From Parasponia andersonii (taxonomy: Eukaryota; Streptophyta; Magnoliopsida; Rosales; Cannabaceae): a stretch of DNA of 64,000 nt. The position numbers were made by a program, and so were the translations under genes. Positions within the stretch are counted from its first letter, which is position 1, and every line of letters begins with the position of its first letter. The notes beneath the pieces are model-generated. The model did no database searches and had not been told where the DNA came from. It worked only from the letters and a program-made list of their open reading frames with translations. Shown here piece after piece: positions 47,300 through 58,314 of this stretch. The stretch spans positions 1,833,208 to 1,897,207 of the forward strand of contig JXTB01000013.1 in the NCBI GenBank assembly GCA_002914805.1. Direction: 5' to 3'.

Positions 47300-47470
47300 A
47301 TCTTCATGTATATCTTCGTGTATTTTCAATGACCTAGGGGGCACCTTGTATTCGTCATTCGTCATTCGTCTCATTCATCAATAAAGATTTCTTCTTGTTA
47401 TTCGTCATTCGTTGTCATTCATCAATAAAGATGTCTTTTATTCGATTATTCAATTTTATTTGGTTCATCT
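47300..47470. repeat. Short tandem repeat after the integrase
   Basis: Repeated CATTCGTCATTCGT and CATTCATCAATAAAGAT units (two main copies) follow the integrase stop. Confidence 0.7.
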
Positions 47471-48079
47471 TTTATAGTTTTATGGCAGTCTTCGAACACT
47501 ATAAAACTTGAGGGGTAGTGGGATCAGAATGTTATATCCTACTTGCTTCCTAAAGGACTATGCAAACATCCATTTAGAAGGGTTAGAATTTTAGATCGCC
47601 GAATTTCTAAAATTCCTTAAAATCTTAGGATTTTCTCCTCAATTCATGCCATAATATGTCGTATTATACAATTTTCCTCCTCGAACAACAAAGTAACTAA
47701 GCAAAACGTTCATTGTTTGATGTGATATATTACTATATTACATTTTACCATTGAACTTTTGAAAAATAGTATTGAGTTCGCATCACTCATACTTGTTGTT
47801 TCTTAAGTGACCTAACCTATCCTAACACTTAAAACCCGTTTTAAGTTAGTTGGATTCGAATCGTAATAGCATACTAATCAGTCACCTAGTGATTGACTAC
47901 TTGGTCAAATTATGCATCCTTATATTATAATACAGTGTTTTAATTGTTTTGCTAGAATAAGCATCTGATAAGAAATCATTCATTGATGACAACTCGTACC
48001 TGTATGCAAGCAAAGTATTACAAAAAAAAAAAAGACCAGCCCGCTTTGTTCTGAAACTTTAAAAAAAATATATAAAATC

Positions 48080-50230
48080 TATGCAGATGTGCTCACTCCA
48101 TCGTCTTTAGTTTTGGAAACTTCGGCTTCCTTCTTGCTCTGGACAAGCTCGATTACATCTTTACCAAGGATTGAAAAGTCAAAATCCGGATGCTCGCAGA
48201 AGATATTGTATATTATGGTCGACGAGGAAATGTCACTAGCTTTTTCTTCGAGCTCTTTGCTTTCAGTGGCCTTGAACTCTTCTATAGCCTTATGAGCTGC
48301 CTTTGTTGTCGCCTCCTTTGGAATATCCGGATGCTCGGAGATAGTCTTCTCAAGTTCTTTAATTTTTTCCTCGAGCTTCTCCTTTTCAAACTTTTCCTAG
48401 GCCAGACCTTTGCGCAGCTGCTGATTCTCCAACTCGAAGGATTTTCTCTCTTCTCCGCGAGTTTTCTCCGAGTCCTCGAATGCTTGGGTTATTTCTTCGA
48501 CTTTTTCGGTATTTCCATGCATTCAAGAACCGGGTCATACATCAAAACAACAGCTGTAGCGATCTGAAAATATAACACACATTAATACAAGAAAAGTGTG
48601 TTAAAAAGCGAAGATAGAAGATACTTATATTTGCCAACATCCTCATTGCAGAACTGAAAGCGACCTTGGCTGGTCATTGCTTCATCCTCTCCCAACCATC
48701 CTCAGAAGTTAAACGGTCGATGAAGGCCGCGCTCATGCCAGTTTTTTCTAGCAGTTGGCGAAGGAGTGCGAAAAGCTCCTCATCCTTGTTGGCATGGCTT
48801 GGCCCCTCAGAAGAGGTGGCTATCTCCTTAGATGGCTCAGGCTGGCTCATAGTTTTTGAAGGCTGAGGAGGAGGTAAACTTGTTAGGATATCCTCGAAGG
48901 TAACTTTTCACTTTTTTGAAGTGTCAAACTTTTCTTTCCCTTTCGTCGAGGAAGAGTGTACTGTCTAGTGTCTTGGACTTTGCCATTGACCCTAGAGTTG
49001 AAGGTGGTGCTCGCAGTCCGCTGCCAATTGCCATTTCTGAACAAATATAATTAGTTAGCATGCGAGGTATATAATGCGACAAAGAGGAAGAAAAAATAAA
49101 ATAACTACCTTCTTACTGCTGAGAAATTAGTGGCGATGCAGCTTCTGAAGACGATGGTTCTGAAATGGTAAGAGTGGCAGGTGCTTTTCATTTCCTAGGT
49201 TTGAAAGACGAGGTACCTTTTTCCTTCTGTTTCCTCAGCTTCTTCTTCGAGCTCGAGGGTTTGGTCAGACGGTTAGCAGAATCCGGGAAAGTGGCTCCCT
49301 TTAGAAGCAGTCCGCAAGCAACTAAGTTCTTGGTCGTCCCAAGCCTCTTCTAATCAAATTCTTCAGTCGGAAGGTTGTTTATTTTATACACCCGTGTGAG
49401 CTACTCTTTGGAGAGTCCTGGTCATTCCCTATTATCTACGATCATATACGAATGTGATCAAAATAATATATTTATATAAAGAAATCAATAAGCTGAAAAT
49501 TACCTACCATGGTTTTCAAAGAAGTCGTTATCCGTGTAGTCAAAGTAGAAAAATAGATTTTTCCATTTTTCCATGTTGTTGCGGACTCCGCGGATAGTTT
49601 TTATTACTTGATTCAACCACTTACTTGCATAAAAGAAGCCGAACTCTGATGGGTTCGATTTTACTTGGTAGAACCAAGCGAACTCTTCAAGAGTATGGGA
49701 TTTTAAACCTAATTTATGGTATAATATGTACAGACCTACCATGTATCTATATGTGTTTGGGGTTAGTTAAAAATGGACAACTCCATAATAGTCGACGATC
49801 GATTTTATGTATGGATGAAGTGGGAGGTGAACACCACATCTAAGAACTACTTCTGAGAATAAGTAATTCCATGAGGAGGTGTGTGTGGTCGATTGAACTC
49901 TATAGGAAGGCGAATAGAGACGTCGATTTTGTAGTTGCATACAATCTTTCTGAGCTTGTTTGTTGTACAACTCATCTTCATATTGGTACATGACTAATCT
50001 CCTTCTATATAGTGATAATCCGTTACAAATGCAGGGGCATCCCTAATATGCCGAGACCACTGGTCTTGAGGGAGGTTACCTATACGAGGACTACTTTGCC
50101 TGACCCCGGTTATTTCTATTTCAGGTTCTGGCTCAAGATAGTCTTCGAGGTTTATAGAGCTAATGCTTGTATTGTTGGATGATTCTCCTGAGAATGCGTT
50201 CCCCTCCCTAAATTCCTCAATACTAGACAT
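48080..50230 (-). pseudogene. Decayed antisense ORF of the retrotransposon ('putative gypsy type transposon' domain)
   Basis: On the minus strand, opposite to gag and integrase, a long protein can be traced from ATG 50228-50230 (MSSIEEFREGNAFSG). A central part is GVHLPLHPYIKSIVDYYG, then LTPN, MVGLYILYHKLGLKSHTL, EEFAWFYQVKSNPSEFGFF and YASKWLNQVIKTIRG. This pattern (LPLHP, then YYG, LTPN, and an F-F-FxY region) is that of the plant domain annotated in Pfam as a putative gypsy type transposon (Transposase_28, PF04195). The C-terminal part is Lys/Glu/Ser-rich. Stops and shifts interrupt it; one at 49767 again replaces an expected Gln. Its function in such elements is not known. Confidence 0.72.
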
Positions 50231-51279
50231 CTGAAAGAAGAAATATGGGATGAGTTTAGTCCTATGCGAGCATCAGGGATCTTTGCTATATGCGAGCAGT
50301 TTGGGGCCATAAATCCTAGGATTGCATCGACAAGTTGTTCATCGAATTTTTTCTAATCAATTTACGGATTCATTAAAAACTGTTCGAGCAACTCTTTGGT
50401 AATTCGTCACTCGACTGATTTTGGTTTTCAAATATTAGAATTTCAGATCCTAAATTTCTCCTATGGGTTTGTCTATCAATCATCTAAAAATAATTTATTC
50501 TATAAATTAATAGAGAGATTCTGAAAAATTCCCATTTTTAAGTCCATCGGAATGTGGGGATGGTTTTATGTTTAGGGCATTTAGGTTCTACGATTTGTCT
50601 TCCTATTTCTAGAAATAAGCTCTGTAAATGAGGGTTTTCTGAAAAATCGAAGAACAATAAGAGAGAGATATGATGTATATTAACCTTTTTTTGAAGAATG
50701 AAGAATCGAGATGTCGTCTGATGGATTGTGGTGATGACTTCTTTGGAGAAGATGATAAATTTGTGTGAGCTGCAAAACAAAAAAGGACGCTGAGAAGATT
50801 TACCTTATGGATGCTTCGGATTTCAGAAGAAGTGAGAGGAACATGAGGCAATAGGGTTCCAGTCTTTTGAAGAAGAGGCAGATGGATTTTCGATGTATAT
50901 ATCTCAAGCATTATCAAATCACAGCCGTAGATCAAGGCATTTAATTTTCAGATCTAATAGCCGAAGATCACGCGGGATTAATTTTTTGAGATTAAATGAG
51001 TATCTTTTCAAAATTTGAAACGTCTCGATTTAAGACAATAACTGGTGTCATCGCAATCATCATGACTGCTCAAAAACGGAAAAGTCTCCTCAAGTTTTTC
51101 TATTCTCCTGAGGAAATGTGACACGTGATTATATCTGTCAGAAAAAAGTATGCATGGTTCTGAAAAGATAGGATTTGAGAACTAGCGACTCTTCAAAAAT
51201 CTCAAGATTATGTTATGATGTCGCATCTTTTTTAAGCTCACACTTCTCAGAGAAGGAAGCTACATTTTGTCCTAAAGAA

Positions 51280-51304
51280 CTAATGGAGCTGGGGGAGGGA
51301 CAAT
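51280..51304 (+). other. Polypurine tract
   Basis: AATGGAGCTGGGGGAGGGAC lies directly before the 3' LTR. It is the expected priming site for second-strand synthesis and is shared with the minus-strand element. Confidence 0.85.
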
Positions 51305-51915
51305 TGTTATGCGGTCTAAAATCTATATATTGGTCAATGCCAAAAAAGAAAAGTTAGCGACCAAGTGGACGTGTCAGGTTGCATGAGAATTTGAGCGACC
51401 TCCTCCGAATGAGTTAAGTGCAACTAGAATGAAAAAGAAACTAAATCAAGTTTCGTCAAACGGGTAATTTACAAAGAAGGGGAAATAAAATTTCTCTTTA
51501 AAGATCGACCAATCGTTCCATTTAAGTTATTACTCAGTTATATTGTTACTCAAATTATATTTTCTGATTACACACTTACTCGTTTTCACAATTAAGAAAC
51601 ATTGAACAACCCTCACCTATATAAGAGGAGTTCAATGCTACTGTGAGGAACTTTTTCTTTTTGGAGGACTTTTATTTTTACTTCTTCTTTCTGTACTAAA
51701 CTCTGTACTCCCTAGATTCTGATCTTAAAACTCAAGGAAACTATTGTAATTCTCCAGAAAATAATAAAAGACAATGGACGTAAACTCATCTTTTTAAAGA
51801 CCGAACCACTCTAAAATTCTTATCTCTTTACTTGTTTTGAGTTTTGATTTATAAACTCTTTTCACGCACAAGCCACGTCTGAATTCCCGGAATTCATTAT
51901 CAACGTATGTATATA
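51305..51915 (+). repeat. 3' LTR, slightly shortened
   Basis: Matches the 5' LTR from TGTTATGCGGTC onward. Near its end the sequence GACAAAACCTCCGT is missing, so it ends CATTATCAACG instead of the usual CCGTCAACA. Confidence 0.88.
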
Positions 51916-51921
51916 AAGGTT

Positions 51922-52322
51922 TCTACAATTCCCCGTTAGTTGTTGTTGTTTTTCCAACTTGGCTAATCAAATTACAAAGAAATTAAAAACAAATCCAAAA
52001 GGCTATTACGTTAAACAAGCGCGGCGCAGATATGTTGTGAAGATAGAAACATAAGGAATTAAGCTCCTGGGATGAAGTCATCAGAAACGGAATGTAATTG
52101 AACAGAGTCACAAATTCGACTAAATTAATTGAAGAATTAAAGAAAGTGAAAATTGAAAGAAGGTTTTTCAATGATTATTATTATTATTATTATTATTAGG
52201 CAGTCCTCATGAGATTGACATTAATGATGATGATGATGATGATGATGATAAAAAAAAAAAAAAAAAAAAAATCTATATAGTCGACTAGTAGTGGCTATAA
52301 CAGTCATAACTAGTATCCATCT
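51922..52322. other. 3' flank of the inositol kinase gene
   Basis: Likely 3' untranslated region of the minus-strand kinase. It contains an ATT repeat (52169-52198), a GAT repeat (52226-52250) and an A run. No other gene is seen. Confidence 0.5.
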
Positions 52323-52443
52323 TCATGTGGTTGCTGTTGTTGATTGGCAATTACATACATCCAAAAAGAAATGTGTGAAGACATGCTCGTAATTAGGCAT
52401 CTTGGCATAGCCAGGAAAGTAGTTGATATCAATAACAACATAC

Positions 52444-52492
<49 letters not shown>

Positions 52493-52493
52493 G

Positions 52494-52525
<32 letters not shown>

Positions 52526-53390
52526 GACTGCTAGTACTAGTAGTAGTAGTTTCCCTTATGACGTCGAAGTTGAAGAGATGAAGCCCCAGTTCCGTCCTCA
52601 AGGCCATGGCCATCTCCTCCACCAATTCACGAGCCGGCATTTCGGCATTGTCATAATTATTAGTATTATGCTTGTCCACAGCCGCATTCGATATCCGAGA
52701 GAAGGGAAGCAAACCATCCTCCGACGAAACCGTATCTGGAATTGAAATGTCAGGCAAAGAGGTCCTCTTGACGCACTCCACGTGCTTCCCCACCACGTAC
52801 ACCTTGAATACCACACCGCCGTGGTTCACGAATTCTTGCACCACAAACTGCGACGTTGCCGCTTCTTCTCTATCCTTATCCTTATCATTAAGACCAACAA
52901 GATTCTCCCATCCTCTGCTGTTCAGAACCAGGTACATCTCGTGAGAGCTCCCTCCCCCATCCGCCACCACAGGCTTCGCGACCACCGGGAATTTCAGCCC
53001 TAACTCCTCAGCCTTGTTCGATTCCACCGCCACTGCTTGCCTTGGAATCCCGATTGTTGCGCTGTCGATCCGAGTCACGCAATCCAGCATCGAGATTCGA
53101 TTGAGGAGCGGCTCGATCCGCTCGGGTGGGTCGATTATGGGTACGTTGGGATACCTGGATGACAACTCCCTCAGCTGCTGCTTCCAGTCTTGGCCGTACA
53201 GTTTGTGGATGATGCAGTGGAATGGGGCTTGCTCCGTCAGTGGCTTGCTGGGGTCGACGGGGACCAGATCGATCCCCTTTTGCTTGGCGTGCTCGACGAG
53301 GGAGGGTTGGATCAATGTCTTCACTTTCTTCGCTTCCAGCGCGTAACCCACACGGTACCGCCGCTGTGCTGCTTCTACCGATGCTGACAT
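52323..53390 (-). CDS. Inositol-tetrakisphosphate 1-kinase (ITPK1-like)
   Basis: ITPK enzymes are ATP-grasp kinases that phosphorylate inositol tri- and tetrakisphosphates on the way to phytate and inositol pyrophosphates. The gene is intronless. From ATG 53388-53390 (MSASVEAAQRRYRVGYALEA) it encodes 355 residues. Motifs are YGQDWKQQLRELSSRYPNVP, DPPERIEPLLNRISML, FPVVAKPVVADGGGSSHEM (ATP-grasp lysine region), FVVQEFVNHGGVVFKVYVVG, LHLFNFDVIRE and VIDINYFPGYAKMPNYEHVF (metal-binding DxN). Between the last two motifs the family normally has about ten residues. Here there is a Thr/Ser stretch, ten Asp, one His and about fifteen Asn, from two adjacent trinucleotide repeats. This explains the extra length over the roughly 320 residues of relatives. 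An in-frame upstream extension to 53516 is purine-repeat leader and is not used. Confidence 0.93.
52445..52524. repeat. Coding trinucleotide repeats (TTG)n and (ATC)n in the kinase gene
   Basis: On the plus strand, TTG repeats at 52445-52492 and ATC repeats at 52494-52524. On the coding strand they give Asn (AAC) and Asp (GAT) runs. Confidence 0.95.
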
Positions 53391-54502
53391 TTCCTCTCTC
53401 TCTCTCTCTCTCTGTTCTCTGTTTGGCAACAAAGCGAACCTCTTCTCTTCTCTCTCCTCTCTTCTCTTTTCTCCTCTCTCTTCTGCCAATATAATTGAAA
53501 ACCAAACCAGACCCAACTCTCTCTCTCTCTCTCTCTCTTCCCCTTTTTTCTTTTTTAGTCCCCGTACTTCTTAGAGTGTAACACATTGATTCCTCATTAT
53601 TGAATAATAAAAATAAGAAACAATTTATACAATTACTAACCACATTATCTTTTCTAATTAGCCATTCACAATCTTCGACCATCTTGATCTCCTATGATCA
53701 CGAGGCATTTTCTTTTTTTTTTTTGGGAAAATTTCGTAAATACCCGTTTTTAAAACCATATTTTCATAAATATCTATTTTTATTGTTATTTTATAAATAT
53801 TTATTTTTAGAAAAATATAAATCACTACTGTTTTACACATAAAATGAATATCACGGTACAAATTATATACATTAAATATATACAACGATCTACATTTTAT
53901 GAATAAAAATTACGCTAAAAAATTGACACACATTTTAAAATATATAATATAAATCAAATTTATAATGAATACTTACATTGTACCTCATAAATAAAATTTA
54001 TATTATAAATACGAGCCAGTCATATTTTTCATATTAAATATGGACTATAAAAACAAATATTTTTGAAAAAAATAATAAAAACGGATGTTTATGAAAATAA
54101 GTTTTAAGAACAGATATTAGTCATAAATTTCACCTTTTTTTTNAAACAATGGTGATAAGTGATATGGGCCAGGCACACTATATTATTCTCCCTCCCACTC
54201 CCACTCCCACTCCCACGATTGGCCTCTTTCACATCTCTGTCACAATCGGTTCACATATGCTCTACGAAGGCTTTCAATAAAAGCCAAGACGGCAACCGAA
54301 TGAGTGAATTCCATAAACGAAAAGCTAATTTCTACTTGTCAAGTGTTTACATTGAAGTGAGATGTAAACCGAAAAAAAAAAAAAAAGGCATAAAAGTCGT
54401 TTTTGCAAATTGGGGTGGCGCTAAACTGAGTGCTCTAGTATTTCATATCTAGATGCTATTCCTATGTACAAAACCCTTTCACAAGGAGAGAATTGCAATG
54501 CA
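53391..54502. other. Leader of the kinase gene, spacer and a small foldback element
   Basis: CT/GA-rich repeats at 53395-53540 are the leader and promoter of the minus-strand kinase. The foldback element at 53725-54139 is listed separately. One N at 54143. A CCCACT repeat lies at 54190-54216. The end is the 3' flank of the FRS gene. Confidence 0.5.
53725..54139. mobile_element. Small foldback / MITE-like element
   Basis: The left arm (AAATTTCGTAAATACCCG, then AAAACCATATTTTCATAAAT) is repeated in reverse complement at the right end (ATTTATGAC.. and AACTTATTTTCATAAACATC when read on the minus strand). About 415 bp, very AT-rich, no coding capacity. Ends and target duplication are approximate. 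Confidence 0.5.
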
Positions 54503-57106
54503 TTAACGAGGAAGACGGTTCTCATGAAGATGTGTCGAAGCCACATTACGAAACTGTGCTGATGACACATTTTGAAACATTGCCGGCACCATGTTATGCA
54601 TCTGTGTGGGCATCACATTCTGTAACTGCAAAATACTCGGTTCAGACAGTTCCTGCTACAATAAAATCAAGAAAAATCAGACTAAATACAACAAGTGAAC
54701 ATCTTCACTAAACCTATGTAGTATCTACATCCTGACCGAGCACATTATCAATAAAAGATGGCATCAACTTGGAAGCACGACATACCACTTGGTTAAAGCC
54801 CCCTTGACCACCAACACTCGCATCTTGTGTCTGATGTACCTGCACCGCAAGTTGCCAGATCTCTACTTTGTTCATCATTCATCATCTCAGAATGGAAAAA
54901 AGTATTTACGATAGGGTTACTATAGAAGTATAAATGGACATAAACAACATTAAAACTCACTAACCTTTCCCTTCTTACTTGCACTGTTGTCAATACTTGC
55001 TGCCTCTTTACCAGCCCCAGCTCTCCCAGAAGCCCTGTTCAATGTGGTCACTTTAGGATCAGACAACTCGTAATTAGGTGCACTGGTACTTTGATTCTCT
55101 CCTTCAATGCCACAAACACCACCTACTGCTGAGGTATTAGTTCTTGCATTGTTCTCAACAGAGTTGTTCAAACTTGCACACTGCTTCAGAGCTTCCTTTA
55201 TGGCACATAAAGCTGCATTGTAACTCTGTTCAGACAACGATCCTTCCTCACCCAATATTATGGCTCGTCTGCATAAATCATTGTAACGGCGAACCTTATG
55301 TTGCACATCATCCAGTCTTTCACCAATGGAATGCCTACTCATAGCAGCATTTGTCCATCGCTGAAGGACATATTTAGGTGGGATGCTGAACACACCTGAC
55401 ATTTGGAGAACAACAATGGCATGTCTACAAAGATAACCTTTATACTCAAATGATTGACACAAACAATATATATCTGATTTTGATTCGTTCCATTCCACTA
55501 TGTAACTCTGATTATCCTCAAAGTCTTTAACAGTGTAAGTTGTGCTCGCCTCATCTTCATTTTCTTTCTTAAGATGGCATGCAGCTGCTCCCAAAACCTC
55601 AACTTGAAATTTCTTGAAAACTTCATGCGTGTAAACTAGAGACATTTGTTTCTCAAAGGGTGATGGAGATTTTAACTCGGGTGTTTCATGCCAAGCATCA
55701 AAATTTGCTTTGGCTTCATCTTCATATCTATCTTCAAGAATTCCCCTGTACTGATCCATAAAATCCCTCAATGAGGTTTCCTGTCGGACATATTTGTCGA
55801 ACAAGGAAATCAAGCTTTCTACTCGGGAAGTTTTAGATAACCCAGCAAAGGATATATCCCTCGCAAACGTAGGAACCCAATGCATACGATCTTCATACAA
55901 GGACTGAATCCATTCAACTTCTCGAAGATTAAATCTATCAATTAGTTTCCACCATCTCTTTCCAAATTGTTCTTCTGACCAAGACTTAAAGATGCATTTA
56001 TTAAATTTTGCCATGAAACTATCATGCCACATGCTCAAAAACTCTAGCTGCCTCGGTATCTTCTCCATTACATGCCACAAACAAAAGCAGTGGCGCGTGC
56101 CTGGAAAGACAACAGCAACAGCTGCTTTGATGGCATTGTTCTGGTCGGTGAGAATAACTCTTGGAGCTTGCTCACCCATTGCAATAAACCAAGTTTGCAT
56201 TAACCAAACAAAAGTGTAAACTGTCTCATCGGCAATCAGAGCACAGCCAAGCAGCGTCGGTTGAATATGATGGTTCACTCCAATAAAGAGAACCAATGGT
56301 ATTTTATACTTGTTGGAGAAATAAGTGGTGTCAAAAGATATCACATCATTAAAGTTAGAATAATCTTGCATTCCTTTGGCATCAACCCAGAAGACATTTC
56401 TCAGTCGATGCTCTTCATTCAAATCAACTGCATAGTAGAATTTTGGATTCTCTTCCTGCATTTGCATGAAGTATTCAAGGAGCATTTCGGCATCCCCTGA
56501 TTCTAAAACCAAACTTCGTCCCTTATCATGCTGATTTCTTAAATAACTCTCTAAGCAATCAACATTTTGGTATGCACTGAATAGTTTGGACACTGCAGCT
56601 AAGTTCTTCCGTCTGCGTATTCTAACGTCATTCTTAAGTGGATCTGCATTTCTGTGACTTCGGAAAAAATGAGCCTGAGCAGGTAAAAGCTCGTGATTGT
56701 GCTCCTTTACAAAAGTATAAACATACCACTTACCGTTTTGCTTTCTCTTCACGTGCATGCTAGCCTTACAGCCAATTTTTGGAGAGGGTCGCGGATTAAT
56801 GGCATCGTCAGACTGTTGCTTATTTCCATATCTTATGCAAGAAAATTTTGCATCAATGAATTCCTTGGAAGCCCTAGAGCGGCGGCTGCTCAACTTAGCA
56901 GTGCCAAATCCCACCGACTTGGCGTATTCTTTGTAAAACGAATATGCGTCTTCATGAGACTCAAATTCTAGTCCATCACGAGGCTCCACAATTGGGTTTC
57001 CTATTACGACATTAGAATCCATAGATGTTGTGGGAATATTCAAATCGACTTTGCATCCACCACTGCACGAAATTGGTCTACAGCATGTCATATGCTGCGT
57101 AAACAT
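54503..57106 (-). CDS. FAR1-related sequence (FRS) protein, FRS2/FRS4-type
   Basis: FAR1/FHY3/FRS proteins are nuclear regulators that arose from Mutator-like transposases. The main exon (54965-57106) encodes the FAR1 N-terminal zinc-finger/DNA-binding domain (GLEFESHEDAYSFYKEYAKS to VKEHNHELLP, about residues 45-140). The MULE-type core follows (NDVISFDTTYFSNKYKIP, LTDQNNAIKAAV, TRHCFCLWHVMEKIP), then the SWIM zinc finger CLCQSFEYKGYLCRH at about residue 560. The open frame would stop at 54950, but an AAG|GTTAGT donor allows two more exons in phase: 54786-54860 (IWQLAVQVHQTQDASVGGQG) and 54503-54655 (ending STHLHENRLPR). The resulting tail resembles the Gln/Met-rich C-termini of related proteins, total about 789 residues. 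The start may be 57106 or a later Met. It is a domesticated host gene, not a transposon: no terminal repeats flank it. Confidence 0.92.
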
Positions 57107-57339
57107 CGTAACACAATCCCTTCGGCGGGAAAGAGTAAGAGAGTTTGTTGTCTGAGTGAGCCCATAACGAAAACTGCCTAATACAGAAAACCAAAGTATT
57201 AGGATTCAATATGAATATGCTTTGATACAATTTTACAATAATACAAGGGAAAGTCCCCCTCCCCAAATCTTGTTAAGAGTTAAAACACAAAAATCTATGC
57301 CAAGAAACAAAAAGCAAAAAGCATGAAATTCTTCTTCTT

Positions 57340-57370
<31 letters not shown>

Positions 57371-58314
57371 AACAAAGAAGTAAAACAATTGTACTATGAG
57401 TCTATCTAATCTATGGTCTCAAACTCTCAACAAATGGAAAAAACTATTAAAAACCCCCAAAAAAAAAAAAAAAGTGCTTACCTTTGATTTGAAATTGGAA
57501 TTGAAATTGAAAGAGATAGTTGCGTATTATAACTGGAAATAAGACACAAAAGTTAGGCCTGCCGATCCACCACAGCTTCCCAAATCAGAGCCCTTTGAGG
57601 CTGAGAATGATGAGAGGCCTGCCTGAGAACCTAAGGGGGGAGTTGCTCTGCTCTGCTCCCTGTCTTCGATAGACTCACGCTCACAATCACAGTGACACAC
57701 CAATATTAATGTCCTCTTTAACAACTTGAACAAAAAAGGCAGCACGACAGAAAGAAACATGATGGGCCGTATCTATACGTATTGATTAGATTGGCCCAAT
57801 AGAGAGCCCAAGGCCCATTAAGTTACGCTGCCCGCCTCCTCCTCCTCGCCGAGTTTTAATAATATATACAAGGCAAGGCCGGTGGTCAGTAGAGAACGAT
57901 GATCAACCTTCTTCTGAAGCGACTCGTTGGAAGCTCATTAACGTGCTCCTACCCTCCCGACGTCTCAGTGTCAGTGTCAGTGTCAGTGTCAGTCCTCTCT
58001 CAATCTTTTGTAATCTTAGTTTGTTTTTCTTCTCTTTTAAGGGATAATATTAGCGTGATTAGATATCTTAATTCGATGTTGGTTTTCTTTTCTGGGTCTT
58101 GCATAATTCATTTGAGCCAATCCCTTATTATTAGTATTATTATTATTATTATTATTAGAGTGTGAGTTTAACTAGGGTGTACTTACCGTGTACTTGCAAT
58201 CTAATTTCTGAAATGGATGATAGTATGCCTCAATCTTTATTTTTTCTTTTGGTTTCATTACTTGAAATGGAATTACAAATCATCTGCATATATCTTTCTT
58301 TTGGGTTTTGCAGA
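57107..58314. other. Divergent promoter region between FRS and PEPCK-like genes
   Basis: FRS leader with a CTT repeat (57331-57368) and a possible 5' intron with borders near 57475. The region from about 57780 is the promoter of the plus-strand gene; a leader exon with a TCAGTG repeat lies near 57965-57995. An ATG at 57899 opens a frame in that leader but does not join to the later exons as a recognised protein. Confidence 0.45.

Larger units (their letters stand above)
43617..51921 (+). mobile_element. Decayed Ty3/gypsy LTR retrotransposon with antisense ORF (Tat-like), 8.3 kb
   Basis: The 5' LTR (43622-44258) ends CCTCCGTCAACA and is followed by the primer-site sequence ATTGGTGCTAGAAGGAGGG. 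The 3' LTR starts at 51305 after the polypurine tract AATGGAGCTGGGGGAGGG. The target duplication is imperfect (TATAT before, TATGT after). Order inside: gag remnant, a foreign block of about 1 kb in place of protease, reverse transcriptase and RNase H, the integrase remnant, then 4 kb with a minus-strand reading frame. An extra antisense frame beyond integrase, and no visible chromodomain, are features of Tat-type gypsy elements. The same LTR, primer site and polypurine tract occur in the 2.5-kb element at 17.8 kb. It cannot move by itself. Confidence 0.9.

Noticed and set aside
48089..48866. Plus-strand frames in the 3' part of the retrotransposon
   Set aside because: They are shadows of the minus-strand ORF, whose domain pattern is recognisable.
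52344..52745. Plus-strand frame with a long Val run opposite the kinase
   Set aside because: It is the reverse reading of the Asn/Asp repeats in the kinase gene.
54965..57106. An active Mutator-like transposon
   Set aside because: The protein has the FAR1 domain plus SWIM finger of the domesticated FRS family, spliced 3' exons and no flanking terminal inverted repeats.
57899..58165. Start of the PEPCK-like protein at ATG 57899
   Set aside because: The frame runs through a TCAGTG repeat and does not join in phase to the conserved exons; ATG 58315 gives a presequence-like start in frame.
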